From Bicyclus anynana (lineage: Eukaryota > Arthropoda > Insecta > Lepidoptera > Nymphalidae): 64,000 nucleotides of DNA. The stretch lies in the NCBI RefSeq assembly GCF_947172395.1, contig NC_069097.1, positions 11,082,142 through 11,146,141 of the forward strand, read 5' to 3'. Below the pieces are notes generated by a model. It was not told the DNA's origin, searched no databases, and saw nothing but the letters and a program-made list of their open reading frames with translations. Position numbers and translations under genes: made by a program. Positions 31,956 to 42,202 of this stretch are shown piece by piece (positions within the stretch are counted from its first letter, which is position 1; every line of letters starts with the position of its first letter).

Positions 31956-32704
31956 TATATTATATTATGTTTATATAACTGTTTTAACACAAATTATGAA
32001 ATAAGCGTACCAATTATATATCGAAGTAAAATTTACTAACTAGAAAGTATTTAAGTCAGGAATGGCATTGTCTGTACTTTCTTATATCTGTATCAGACTA
32101 AATTATTTGTGGTGCTTCAGACGGCAACATAAAGAATTTATTATCATTGTTTGATTAATAATATTATGCATCTAATATCTTATATGTATATAAAATTATC
32201 GGAACTAGTGAATTGTTTTTCAAAATTTATAGCTTATTCGAAAATTTATTTTATATAAACCGATAGCTGCCATCAATTTGCGGATGAAACCAAACCAGGA
32301 AATGAATAATTGACTTTAAATCATTTGCGTTGTGTTCACGGGCGATTAGTCCCAAATTTAGCAACTGCAGTCATTAGTCTATGAAATGACTGCATCAATC
32401 TCTTCAGTTCACTGAAGCTACAGGTTCCATGAATAATTGTAGTCAGCTTGTCTTGCCGTTTAAATCAGACAGTCGTCGATGTTGCAACGATAAAGTACAG
32501 CCCCTGCATTCTGAAAAGTTACAGCGATGTGACATCGCTCATTTCCATGGCAACTTCATTGTTAGTGATATTTTATTTTTGGCTATAAAACTTGTTACAG
32601 ACGAATAGCACAAAATAGCTAAATCGCACCCCTGTAAAGTATGAAGGAAATACAAAGATGACGAGGGTAAAGTTGCAATGGTCATGAACGATTTGAGTTA
32701 TAGC
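31956..32704. other. Spacer
   Basis: No supported feature. Confidence 0.35.
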
Positions 32705-32778
32705 ATTTTAAGGCGAGGATAATGTTAAAAGAATTATGTATTAACATGATCCTTTTAACATTATCCTCGCCTTAAAAT
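32705..32778. repeat. Hairpin, 27-bp perfect arms
   Basis: Left arm 32705-32731 (starts ATTTTAAGGCGAGGATAATG) and right arm 32752-32778 are perfect reverse complements with a 20-nt loop. The 74-nt size resembles a pre-microRNA, but the arms carry none of the usual bulges. Confidence 0.9.
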
Positions 32779-32867
32779 CGTCCAAACGATCTTGTATGTT
32801 ATGAGTTATATTATTTAACGAATGAAAATGTAATCATGTATTGAACATGCAAAGTCTAAGTTTATTA

Positions 32868-32935
32868 GTTAGTAGCTCCGCCTCGCGGAATTACCCGGGT
32901 TTCACCCGCATAATTCCCGCGTCTACTCTATGTCT
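32868..32935 (-). repeat. Helitron-like 3' fragment
   Basis: TAGTAGCTCCGCCTCGCGGA and GGGTTTCACCCGCATAATTC: a reversed and altered 3' end, cut by the RTE-like fragment. Confidence 0.5.
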
Positions 32936-32959
32936 ACTTATAAACGAAAAGTTAAGTTT

Positions 32960-33150
32960 AAATAGTTCGAAGAGCTGTTGGACGTTGAGGTCAAGGTGCT
33001 GGAATGACGACCCCGCACTAGAAAGCGCAGTGTTGGTCGACCCCCCACCAGGTGGACTGACGACATCAAGCGAGTCGCAGGGATTCGCTGGATGCAAGTG
33101 GCTCAGGATCGTGATGTCCTGCAATGGACGTTCATGGATAAAAATGATGA
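32960..33150 (+). pseudogene. RTE-like LINE 3' end
   Basis: Carries the family DNA AGAAAGCGCAGTGTTGGTCG, GGTGGACTGACGACATCAAG and GGATTCGCTGGATGCAAGTG, ending CAATGGACGTTCATGG then a (GAT)n-like tail. A short deletion replaces the TTTGGAAGTCC segment. Frameshifted and non-functional. Confidence 0.8.
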
Positions 33151-33189
33151 TGATAAACGAAAACTATATAATATGTTAGTACAGCAACT

Positions 33190-33310
33190 TTCTCTGGGTG
33201 TGTGAAGTCTGCCAATCCGCATTGGGCCAGCGTGGTGGACTAATGGCCTTACCCCTCTCATTCTGAGAGGAGACTCGAGCTCAGCAGTGAGCCGAATATG
33301 GGTTGATGAC
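33190..33310 (+). repeat. SINE-A, 3' third
   Basis: GTGTGAAGTCTGCCAATCCG to AGTGAGCCGAATATGGGTTG. 5'-truncated, about 40 bp after the RTE-like fragment. Confidence 0.85.
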
Positions 33311-33660
33311 GTACGTATATATTATAGAAGGCATTATTGATAATTTTATACAGTTTTACTTTATAGCGTAAAATTAAAGCAAAAAAAGGTTGATCGTTTA
33401 TCGGATATTTTCATCCACTCACATCAGCACGACGTCAAAACAACAGGGTGATTAAAAAGAAACCTTATACTCGTAAAGTACAATGACTTGCTAACAATTT
33501 GTTTATTCACGCTCATGATACGATCAAAGCCATCAGTGATGTCAGAGGTGGTGTGAAAACAAACAAGGACTTTGTGATATTATTTCATAATATAAGTATA
33601 TATTATGAAAAAAGTATTTCATAATAGAAGTATATATAACTTTCATAATATAAGTTATAA
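33311..33660. other. Spacer
   Basis: No supported feature. Confidence 0.35.
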
Positions 33661-33664
33661 TCAC

Positions 33665-33848
33665 GAGATTACTTTAGTTGAGTCAACTATTATTGTTCCG
33701 ATAGTCGTTTCAGACAATGGCCTTATAGCGAAAAGCTTCGACCAAAATCTTGAGAAGCTTTCGTTTAACTGGACTTATAGTGGGATATAAGGCAGTGATT
33801 CTTGAGACGGCGAGAGCCCTGACCACCGGTTGCTTCGGCACGCAAATC
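33665..33848 (+). pseudogene. R4/Dong-like LINE 3' fragment
   Basis: Encodes ESTIIVPIVVSDNGLIAKSF and DQNLEKLSFNW, matching the C-terminal region of the R4-like ORF at 62397-64000; a frameshift near 33770 precedes AVILETA-like sequence and the 3' UTR block ACCACCGGTTGCTTCGGCAC. Confidence 0.8.
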
Positions 33849-33926
33849 CCGGAAAAATCTATGGTTCCAGAGGGATTTGTGAAAAACTAAATTTCACGCT
33901 GACGAAGTCGCGGGCGTCAGCTAGTT
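33849..33926 (+). repeat. Helitron-like 3' end
   Basis: AATCCCGGAAAAATCTATGG to GTCGCGGGCGTCAGCTAGTT. It abuts the R4-like fragment, so one inserted into or replaced part of the other. Confidence 0.8.
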
Positions 33927-33929
33927 GTA

Positions 33930-34340
33930 AATAAATAGGTGTAATAAGAAATCAAGTCGGGTAGCTTGCCGTAACCTTTGTTTGATAACTTTTTAACGGC
34001 AGCACAATAGGAAGGCTTTGATGTCGGGCCTTTTGTCGGTCGCACGAACAAATAGATTTATTCATAAAGGGCTTAATCAAATGGCTTTTGTAAATAAAGG
34101 AAACACAAAATGTGTTAAATATAGAAAGAAACGATAAGTAATATGGAAATAACCTGTAATTTCGGAATAATAAAATGCGAAAGGTATTTGTTTGTATAAG
34201 TTTATACCTTGAGAGCTACTTCAACTAAATTCTATCTTTAGTAGATACAATGTCGTTGTCTTTAATACTATTTAAACCTACAACAGTAAGTGCAGTTGAG
34301 TGTCATTTTGACGATTAACAAAATCGTAAAGATTTATTAT
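33930..34340. other. Spacer
   Basis: No supported feature. Confidence 0.35.
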
Positions 34341-34342
34341 TA

Positions 34343-34690
34343 ACCGACTTCCAAAAAGGAGGAGGTTCTACGTTCGGCTGTATGTATGTTTTTTTTTTAT
34401 GTATGTCCAGCGATAATTCCGTCAATTATGGACCGATTTTGAAAATTCTTTTTTTTGTTTTGTAGGGTTTACTTTCAGGGTGGTCCCATTTTTTTCATGA
34501 AAGGCGGTGCCAAGCCAGTGTCGTGTTTTAATTAAAGCTGTTTCTGGAATAACCACAGAAATTTTGTAGTTTAAACGTATTTAATTAAAACATCACTGGC
34601 ACCGGCTTCAAACTGATCAGAAGGTAGCACATAGGTAGGATGTTATTTTTTGCTTTTTAGTTAAAGTTATTTTTTGAGTTGTAAGTCGGT
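34343..34690 (+). mobile_element. MITE-E, best copy
   Basis: Starts AACCGACTTCCAAAAAGGAG and ends TTGTAAGTCGGTTG: short inverted ends AACCGACTT and AAGTCGGTT. The interior is T-rich. Partial copies are at 1012, 25008, 55600 and 56650. No ORF; probably non-autonomous. Confidence 0.65.
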
Positions 34691-35007
34691 TGAATTTTTT
34701 TTATTACAATTTTTATAAAATATTACTATCTATGTCCCACCATTTCACTGAAAAATAAGTTCCTATTTCTGTGGTAATGTCGGGATCTCTCGTAATATGT
34801 TAGCTAAATGAGCTAAATCTATGAGCTAAATAGCGGATGAACAGAAGAACATGGCATAACCATAAACTTTTAGACTAATAATGAACCCTAAAAACATTTA
34901 AAAAAAAATTAAAAACGGTTTAGTCGTCTCGAGTTTGGCGTGATAAAGGGAAATAGGAATCCATTTATTACATAAGCATGAGGTATGTAAAAGTAAAGAT
35001 TTTGTTA
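34691..35007. other. Spacer
   Basis: No supported feature apart from a weak GGCGTGATAAAGGGAAATAG motif that resembles a block near 36560. Confidence 0.35.
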
Positions 35008-35130
35008 AGAACCCCGTGGTTTACCGGTGTAGTTCCCGTTCCCATAGGAATACGGAAAACAAATACCCTATGTTACCTGATGAAAATGCAGCTTTCCATT
35101 TGGGGTAAGAATTTTTAAAACCGATTCAGT
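35008..35130 (-). repeat. Helitron-like fragment
   Basis: CCCCGTGGTTTACCGGTGTA, GTTCCCGTTCCCATAGGAAT and AAAACCGATTCAGTA: reversed middle part of the family. Confidence 0.65.
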
Positions 35131-35526
35131 AACTTATATATAACTATATAATTTCATAAGAAGCGTGATCTATGGGTACCTATCACTTATTTTTTGTGCA
35201 TCCAATACAGATAGATACATAGATTAACGGGCAAAGCAAGTTTGTTTTATTTATATCCAGCTTTTATCTGACTGCTTTTATTTTTTGCTGACTAAAACTG
35301 GACGACGTCAGTAGTAAATCAATTTTTTGTGGATGTAGCGATGGGATTCGTGTTGCTGCATTTTAAATTGAAAAATATAGAGGTGGAACGGTAGGTAACA
35401 ACCTACCGGAAACCGGATGCAACTGTATGACAGAAGGCCGGATATTGGAACCTTACAATTTAAATTCTAAACGCGTACCAAATACTATGTTAATTTACTC
35501 GTTAACTTTTCAGCAGCGAGAACTAA

Positions 35527-35902
35527 AAATCCACACAAATCCACAGCAGTTTAAATAATTATGACTGAACTAATGCATTGAGTGAGTAATAGCAAAAAAC
35601 ATGATAGCGAAGTAATATAAGTTAATTTAAGTTGAAAATTATGTAAAAATATAAATCCACACAAATCCACAGCAGTTTAAATAATTATGACTGAACTAAT
35701 GCATTGAGTGAGTAATAGCAAAAAACATGATGGCGAAGTAATATAAGTTAATTTAAGTTGAAAATTATGTAAAAATATAAATCCACACAAATCCACAGCA
35801 GTTTAAATAATTATGACTGAACTAATGCATTGAGCAAAAAACATGACGGCGAAGTAATATAAGTTAATTTAAGTTGAAAATTATGTAAAAATATAAATCT
35901 AA
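35527..35902 (+). repeat. 126-bp tandem repeat, three copies
   Basis: Units starting at CCACACAAATCCACAGCAG recur at 35531, 35657 and 35783 (period 126 bp) with only single-base differences. The third unit lacks about 10 bp (GTGAGTAATA region). Near-identity shows a young duplication. Confidence 0.95.
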
Positions 35903-36119
35903 AATATAAAAATAGGCTGATCAATGATCTTATGAAATGACTTTCCTTGTAGTGTGTTGACGAGATAGAGGATTTCCAAGTCCAGTTAACTTTGAAATTC
36001 CTAACTTACCCAAATATGTATTTTCTTTGAAATATTATCTTTAGTATGGTCATTGGGGAAATCCAAAAACTTGGGCTTGAAGTAACATTATGGTACCCAT
36101 ATCACTTAAGTCTACCCAA

Positions 36120-36330
36120 TTTTCATTTATTTCAATTAGGCTTACTTTCCAAGCAGTTTCTAAACGTAGGGTAATAATATTATTAGGTAGATAATGGTGA
36201 TAATAATTAGTCGAAAACGTAAAGTTACAAGGGTTCCAAAAGCGCCTTGTTATAAGCCCTCAACATTTTTAGTTTATCACCATTTTACAATAGGTTTATA
36301 AGTAGCCAGTCACATAGTGCATTTCATACC
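36120..36330 (+). repeat. Family G dispersed repeat
   Basis: TTTCATTTATTTCAATTAGG, ATGGTGATAATAATTAGTCG, AAAACGTAAAGTTACAAGGG, CAAAAGCGCCTTG and AGTAGCCAGTCACATAGTGC match the 30250 copy. Confidence 0.7.
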
Positions 36331-36341
36331 TAAGATTTTTT

Positions 36342-36456
36342 ACCCTACCCCTACCCTACTCCTACCATACCCCTACCCTATCCTATCCTACCCTACCCTA
36401 CCCTACCCTACCCTACCCTACCCTACCCTACCCTACCCTACCCTACCCTACCCTAC
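36342..36456 (+). repeat. (TACCC)n microsatellite
   Basis: About 23 copies of the pentamer, pure in the second half and degenerate in the first. The complementary (GGGTA)n occurs inside the Helitron-like element at 58383. It is not the insect telomere repeat (TTAGG). Confidence 0.92.
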
Positions 36457-36653
36457 CGCTACACCTATTTTTTTCTGTCATAAGAACCTTTTAGTGACAA
36501 GAACAAACACATCAAAAAAAAATAGTGAAATCGGTCCAGCCGTTCTCGCGTGATGGCGTGACCAAGGGATATATGGATTCATTTTTATTTATATAGACAT
36601 ATAATCATGAACACTATATTACTTAATTATTTCAAGCGCCAGTGGATCATACG

Positions 36654-37318
36654 AGCTGTGCTATTGGGTCCTGTCACAAGTCAGATGTTACACGTCCCCG
36701 TCGTCCACCCTGGGCAATGTTGCAGTATCTAAACCGGGCTCGCACCTTTTCACATCCAACCTCGGGCTGCAATAGCGGAGTATCATTCTGGCGGTACACT
36801 GTGTACACTCCCATACACTGTTGTACTTTTCCTCTCCTATACCCACATCCCCTCCCACCTCCTGTCTAATGCCCACCTTAAACCCAATCCCCTACCAGTC
36901 CTTCCAAACTCTCCTCCCCCTCAATTCCCTACTGTCTAAACACACCCACACCCCGGAGGAGAAAACCTCGACTCCAAAAATTCCCAAATCCAAGGTGTTA
37001 TACGTACCGTGCCGAAGGATGCATGGCTGAGGGGGTGCTCAGTCCTTAACGGAGTCTCCTCGACACCAGGGCAAATCGAGGTAGTATCATGCCCTTCAGG
37101 CGGCAAGCGGGGCTCTGCTGTCTGTGACCGCTTATTTCCCTTGCTACTCGTGGGACTTGCTGGAGAATTCAAATCTACAAGTTTCTTTTGCCACATCTTG
37201 TGGCACCAACTCTAAGGCGCAGAGGCCTGTCGTAGACTCTGCAGAGCCTGGAACTAGCTCGTTCACTTTCGGGAGTGGCCAGAAGGTCGGCGGAGACGTC
37301 ATCGCCTCCGAAACGCCT
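36654..37318 (+). other. 5' leader of LINE B
   Basis: Begins AGCTGTGCTATTGGGTCC directly after the TSD and is C-rich near 36830-36950. LINE leaders normally carry an internal Pol II promoter; no specific motif could be pinned down. Short open frames here (from 36642, 36821 and 37009) are not convincing proteins, but the one at 37009-37215 could be an N-terminal piece of ORF1 in another frame. Confidence 0.6.
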
Positions 37319-38461
37319 ATGGAAACACCCCTTGTGTGCGAGACAAAACCACAAAGCCAAGGCGCTAGACGCAAAAAACTCTGTGGTGCTGCGCGCAAGC
37401 GCCTTCACCGGCTTGTAAAGGATGGGGGGCTAGAATACAATGAAGCCCTCACCCTATGCCGCAAGCCCTGGGCGGAATTACCTGTGGAGAAACCAATAGC
37501 CTCCAACGAAAGCCGCAAACGCGGCAGATCGGAGGAGGAATCTCCAAAGGCAAACCCACCCAAGGCACAAAAAATGTCAACGACGCCTGACGGACGCACT
37601 AAACCGGCCGCCAGCTATCGGGACATTACAGGAGCTCTTCGTGTGGGGATTCGTAACTCGGAACCTATGACGACGGAGCAAATGGACCTTGTCCGTTCGG
37701 CACTTATGGAGGTCATGTATCAAACATGTCGCACCATAAACGTCGAAAACATGGGCAAGGGACCCAGGTTTCTTGGCTTCTCCCACAAGCCTGGCTGGAT
37801 CCTGATTACTTGTGTAGACAAGGAAAGCCAGGACTGGCTTGTGGAAACAGTCAAAACCTGCAAACCATGGCCTGAGGCACAGCTTTCTATACTTCTGGAA
37901 AACGAATTGCCTAAGCCATGGACTGTGTCAACCTTCATCCCTAAGAATCTAGCGAAATCCACCAAGCTAGCACTAGGGATGCTGTGTTGGCAAAACCATG
38001 AGCTGAACCCAACTCACTGGAGGGTCCTCCATGAGAAGGCAGACGATAAGGGCATCCTAGCGTTTCTTTCTCTGGATGACTCCTCAATGGAAGTCCTAAA
38101 GAAGTATAATTTTAAAATATTCCTGGGCTTCTATTGGTTGTACTTCAAGCTCAGAGGAGGGCCTAATAGCCCAACCGAGCCAACAGCTGACACTCAGGAC
38201 AGCGCAGACCACCCTATCCCAGGGCCGAGTGGAAACGGTGGCGGATCGGCCGCTGGACGTTCTATCGCCAGCGCAGGCCACTCCGCTGCCGGACCGAGTG
38301 GTTCTGGGAGGGGGAGGACAGCTGAAAGAGTGAAAGCTCTGGCTAACAAAAAAGCAACTGGCAGAGCGCCGAAGAATGCCCCACCCGGCCGAGGTCGTCA
38401 TTCGCCTCAAACGGATAGGGGCAGAGACCGGCCTCTACCGGTCATTAAAAGGGCCAAATAA
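37319..38461 (+). CDS. ORF1 protein of LINE B (DUF4780-like)
   Basis: An ORF1 (gag-like) protein of 380 residues from the first in-frame ATG at 37319. The frame is open from 37085 and reads plausibly upstream, so a non-ATG or frameshifted longer start is possible. Numbering from 37319: residues about 1-100 are basic and Pro-rich (ARRKKLCGAARKRLHRLVKD); about 105-280 resemble DUF4780, with ITCVDKESQDWLVE, WTVSTFIPKN, LCWQNHELNPTHWRV and FLSLDDSSMEVLKK; the tail is Gly/Ser/Arg-rich, typical of nucleic-acid binding. No CCHC knuckle. The TAA stop is directly followed by the ORF2 ATG in the same frame, so ORF2 could be made by reinitiation or stop readthrough. Confidence 0.85.
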   Translation: METPLVCETKPQSQGARRKKLCGAARKRLHRLVKDGGLEYNEALTLCRKPWAELPVEKPIASNESRKRGRSEEESPKANPPKAQKMSTTPDGRTKPAASYRDITGALRVGIRNSEPMTTEQMDLVRSALMEVMYQTCRTINVENMGKGPRFLGFSHKPGWILITCVDKESQDWLVETVKTCKPWPEAQLSILLENELPKPWTVSTFIPKNLAKSTKLALGMLCWQNHELNPTHWRVLHEKADDKGILAFLSLDDSSMEVLKKYNFKIFLGFYWLYFKLRGGPNSPTEPTADTQDSADHPIPGPSGNGGGSAAGRSIASAGHSAAGPSGSGRGRTAERVKALANKKATGRAPKNAPPGRGRHSPQTDRGRDRPLPVIKRAK

Positions 38462-41400
38462 ATGGCAATCCAGGGGTCCATGGTGAGGTTTCTGCAAGCC
38501 AACCTCCAACACGCAATTGCGGCCTCTGCTATCACAGAGTGCTGCCTTGTTGAGGGGAAAGCAAACCTCGCCCTTATTCAAGAACCCTGGATCTCCAAAA
38601 GCGGTACTATCCTCGGGCTGAATGCTGGGGGTAAGTTACTATCACATGCCAACGGCTCGAGGCCCAGAGCGTGTATCGTTTTTGATAGATCTATTAACTT
38701 TCTGCCAATTCCAGGAGTCTGTACCGATGACCTTGTGGCAGCATTTGTAAACATCAAAGGGTGGGAAGGACGGAGGATAATTATCTGTTCATCCTACCTA
38801 CCCGGCGAAGTAACAAATCCTGCAAACGAGTTGCTCCCGGTAGTCGAATACGCCCGGAAACACAACGCAGAACTACTGGTGGGTTGCGACGCGAACGCCC
38901 ATCACGACGCCTGGAGTAGCACTGACACGAATGATAGAGGTGAGTTTCTCTACGATTTCCTCTTAGCTAATAACCTTCAGGTCTTAAACAAAGGCAATGT
39001 ACCAACCTTTGTCACAAAAACTAGAAAGGAAGTTCTAGACATAACCTTCGCCACCGTCAATTTAGCCAGGAGAATTAACGACTGGCAGGTGAGTAAGGAA
39101 AGTGCAATGTCAGACCATAGACACATAGGTTTTAATCTGACAACAAATTTTCCTATGGAAACGGTTACTTACAGGGATCCTAGGCGCACTAAATGGACGG
39201 ACTATTGCAGCAGCCTGCAGTGCAACCTAGAGGTAGTACCTAAAAGTATAAAAACGCTAGAAAGTCTGGATCTAGCAGTTGAAGTTGTCACCGAAGGAAC
39301 TATTAAAGCCTTCGAAGACAACTGTATGCTCAAGACCAAGACTTCTAAACACAAAGTGCCGTGGTGGAACTCAAAGCTTAAGCGCTTGAGGGACAAAACA
39401 CGCAAACTATTCAACAGGGCTAAGACGACCAAGGAGTGGGACATCTACCGAAAAGCCCTAACCGAATACAGCAAAGAAATTAGGAAGGCTAAAAGAGCAT
39501 CATGGAGAAGATTCTGCGAGGAAATAAGCAACTTGCCTCAAGGTTCCAGACTCCAAAAACTGCTCTCCAAAGCCAAACCTAATCAGCTAGGCTTGTTAAA
39601 AAAGCCTGATGGTTCCTTCACATGTGATGAGAAGGAAACCCTAGAATTGCTAGCACACTCTCACTTCCCAGGAGCGGTCAGTACTAACGCTAGAACCTTG
39701 GCGCGGGCTCCATGTAGGCCTCATATCGAGGACTGGAGAAGGGCCACCATAGTTTTCAGACCTGGAGCAGTGAGGTGGGCTATCAACTCTTTTGAATCGA
39801 ACAAAGCTAGTGGGATTGATGGAATAACACCTCTTTTATTACAAAGAGGTGCAACCCTGCTGATCCCACATCTGGTCAAAATCTTCAGGGCGAGCTTTGC
39901 CTGGGGATATATTCCAGAAAACTGGACCAAAGTAAGGGTCATATTCATACCTAAAGCGGGAAAAAAGGACTACGCCATGCCTAAAGCCTTTAGACCCATA
40001 AGTCTCTCTTCATTTTTACTAAAAACAATGGAGAAGGTACTGGATAGGTATATTAGGGATGGGATTCTCATTGAGAGACCCATCCATATAACCCAGCATG
40101 CCTATTGCAGAGGACGCTCCACAGAAACCGCCCTGCTAAGCCTGGTTGATAAAATCGAAAAGGCACTGGAAGACAAAGAAATCGCCCTCGCGGCGTTTCT
40201 AGACATTGAGGGAGCTTTCGATAACACTCCCATCCGAACATTGGTGAATGGTCTAACCAACAAACGGGCTGACCCAACCACTGTTCGCTGGGTTGAAGCG
40301 ATGCTCTCAAACAGAATAGCCAGATTTAAGCTAAACGACATCTCGACTGAAGTGCTTACGACAAGGGGATGCCCGCAAGGCGGGGTCTTGTCACCCCTGC
40401 TATGGACCCTTGCAGTCGATCACCTGCTGTATAAGATGGCTGAACTCCGCTTAGATACCCAGGGATACGCGGATGACCTGGTAATCATTGTGAGAGGAAA
40501 CTGCCAAAGTACTATTTCGTACCTCATACAGAAAGCACTAAACACCATTGAAAGATGGTGCAAAGACAATGACTTATCTGTTAATGCAGATAAAACAGTC
40601 ATTGTCCCATTCACCAATAAGCACAAACTCGAAAAACTCGAGCCGCCTATTTTGAATGGAAAACACATTCCGTTCTCGTGCGAGGCTAAGTATCTGGGTA
40701 TTACCTTAGACCAGAAACTTACTTGGAACTCTCACGTGGATGGTACACTTAAGAGGGCGAAAACAGCCCTCGGTATCTGCAGTCGACTGGCAGGAGCACG
40801 ATGGGGGCTGAAACCTAAAATAACCCTCTGGCTCTATACAGCTGTGGTGAGGCCGATTGTATCTTACGCCTCAACAGTTTGGTGCAGGAAAACGATGCAG
40901 AAAACCACTCAAAGTAAGCTTAGCAGTCTTCAAAGATCTGCCTGCTTGCTTATAACCGGAGCCATGAACACCTCACCTGGAGCAGCTCTTGATGCACTAC
41001 TTAACCTCCCGCCCCTGTTTCTCTATTTGGAAAAGGAGGCAAGAGAGGGCATGTACAGAGTAATCTGCCAGAAAGAGGTGAACTGGCTTTCTCAAGTTAT
41101 GAGGAACCTACAAAACTCAGTACTTGATATCCCAGTTTTGGGGATGCCATCAGACAATATGACCCCAAACTACTACTTCCAAAGGAACTACACCGTTGAG
41201 ATACCCGATCGGGACAGGTGGCTAAAAAATGAAATAACTTGGAAAGCGGGAAGCCTAAAGTGCTACACCGATGGTTCCAAGTCAGGAAAAGACGTAGGCT
41301 GTGGAACCTATGGAGAGAAGCCCAGGGTGAAAATTCACCGGAACCTGGGAACGTATACCTCCATCTTCCAGGCAGAGGTGTACGCCATCATTGATTGTGC

Positions 41401-42094
41401 GGAAGCCTTGCAGCAAAACAACTACGTTAACAGAACTATTTATATTCACTCTGACAGCCAAGCGGCTCTTTCAGCCTTGTCCGCGGAGGTTATTACCTCT
41501 AGACTTGTTGAAAACTGCTGGCAATGTCTGAATAACTTGGGCAACCGTAATCAGGTTATCCTTCGCTGGGTTCCAGGGCATGCAGGAATAGTCGGCAACG
41601 AAAAGGCGGACCAACTTGCGAAACTAGGCGCGAGGTTACCACAGACAGGACCTGAACCCTTCTGTGGTATACCTAAAAGCCTAGCCAAACTCACCCTGTT
41701 AACTTACTGTTACTACGACACCCTTATTCGCTGGAGAAAACTTCCAGGAATGAATCACTCAAAAGCGCTAGTAAAATCCTTCAATAAGAAGGCTGCTTCA
41801 GACCTACTAGCGCTTAGTAGGAAAAACCTATGTATCTTAGTGCGGGCACTTACCGGACACTGTGGACTCAATAGACACATGTTCAATCTTAAACTCCGGG
41901 ACACAGATCTGTGCAGACTCTGCCTAGACGCAGAGGAAACACCTATGCACATCTTATGCAATTGCCCAGCTCTAATACATAAACGCAACCTCCACTTAGG
42001 GCATTACACAATGGATCCAGAGGAGGTGAAACACATCCCAGCCAAGAAACTGCTGCTGTACCTGGCAGCAACCAGTATTGGAGGGGATATCTAG
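38462..42094 (+). CDS. ORF2 of LINE B: endonuclease, RT, RNase H, CCHC
   Basis: A 1210-residue intact polyprotein for target-primed reverse transcription. The AP endonuclease (about 1-230) has LQANLQHA, GCDANAHHDAW (D143, N145, H147) and SDHRH (D218, H219). RT (about 440-720) has KVRVIFIPKAGKKDY, FRPISLSSFLLKTMEK, FLDIEGAFDNTP, GCPQGGVLSPLLW and YADD (669-672). RNase H (about 930-1060) has D937 in YTDGSK, E972 in QAE, D998 in SDSQA and D1050 in EKAD. The finger C1151-X2-C1154-X8-H1163-X4-C1168 ends the protein. All catalytic residues seen are present. The start ATG follows the ORF1 TAA directly; a second Met at residue 7 is an alternative. This domain set and the DIEGAFD block point to the LOA/I group. 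Confidence 0.95.
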   Translation: MAIQGSMVRFLQANLQHAIAASAITECCLVEGKANLALIQEPWISKSGTILGLNAGGKLLSHANGSRPRACIVFDRSINFLPIPGVCTDDLVAAFVNIKGWEGRRIIICSSYLPGEVTNPANELLPVVEYARKHNAELLVGCDANAHHDAWSSTDTNDRGEFLYDFLLANNLQVLNKGNVPTFVTKTRKEVLDITFATVNLARRINDWQVSKESAMSDHRHIGFNLTTNFPMETVTYRDPRRTKWTDYCSSLQCNLEVVPKSIKTLESLDLAVEVVTEGTIKAFEDNCMLKTKTSKHKVPWWNSKLKRLRDKTRKLFNRAKTTKEWDIYRKALTEYSKEIRKAKRASWRRFCEEISNLPQGSRLQKLLSKAKPNQLGLLKKPDGSFTCDEKETLELLAHSHFPGAVSTNARTLARAPCRPHIEDWRRATIVFRPGAVRWAINSFESNKASGIDGITPLLLQRGATLLIPHLVKIFRASFAWGYIPENWTKVRVIFIPKAGKKDYAMPKAFRPISLSSFLLKTMEKVLDRYIRDGILIERPIHITQHAYCRGRSTETALLSLVDKIEKALEDKEIALAAFLDIEGAFDNTPIRTLVNGLTNKRADPTTVRWVEAMLSNRIARFKLNDISTEVLTTRGCPQGGVLSPLLWTLAVDHLLYKMAELRLDTQGYADDLVIIVRGNCQSTISYLIQKALNTIERWCKDNDLSVNADKTVIVPFTNKHKLEKLEPPILNGKHIPFSCEAKYLGITLDQKLTWNSHVDGTLKRAKTALGICSRLAGARWGLKPKITLWLYTAVVRPIVSYASTVWCRKTMQKTTQSKLSSLQRSACLLITGAMNTSPGAALDALLNLPPLFLYLEKEAREGMYRVICQKEVNWLSQVMRNLQNSVLDIPVLGMPSDNMTPNYYFQRNYTVEIPDRDRWLKNEITWKAGSLKCYTDGSKSGKDVGCGTYGEKPRVKIHRNLGTYTSIFQAEVYAIIDCAEALQQNNYVNRTIYIHSDSQAALSALSAEVITSRLVENCWQCLNNLGNRNQVILRWVPGHAGIVGNEKADQLAKLGARLPQTGPEPFCGIPKSLAKLTLLTYCYYDTLIRWRKLPGMNHSKALVKSFNKKAASDLLALSRKNLCILVRALTGHCGLNRHMFNLKLRDTDLCRLCLDAEETPMHILCNCPALIHKRNLHLGHYTMDPEEVKHIPAKKLLLYLAATSIGGDI

Positions 42095-42202
42095 TCAGTG
42101 GCGATCACAATAGATCGGCAACGGTCAACGTGATACAGGACCTCAAGAGACCTGCAGAGCCGCGACATCAAGAAGAAGAAGAAGAAGAAGAAGGATCATA
42201 CG

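Larger units (their letters stand above)
36654..42192 (+). mobile_element. LOA-like non-LTR retrotransposon B, apparently intact
   Basis: A 5.5-kb LINE flanked by the perfect 10-bp TSD GGATCATACG (36644-36653 and 42193-42202). It has an approximately 0.66-kb GC-rich leader, ORF1, ORF2 and a short 3' UTR ending in (AAG)n. Both ORFs are open, so this copy may be young and possibly active, the strongest such case in the window. ORF1 and ORF2 are clearly diverged from element A, so this is a different subfamily. Confidence 0.92.

Noticed and set aside
35527..35902. CRISPR-like regular repeat
   Set aside because: The 126-bp units are contiguous with no unique spacers; this is a minisatellite in a eukaryote.
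36342..36456. Telomeric array
   Set aside because: The unit is TACCC, not TTAGG/CCTAA, and it is interstitial with unique DNA on both sides.
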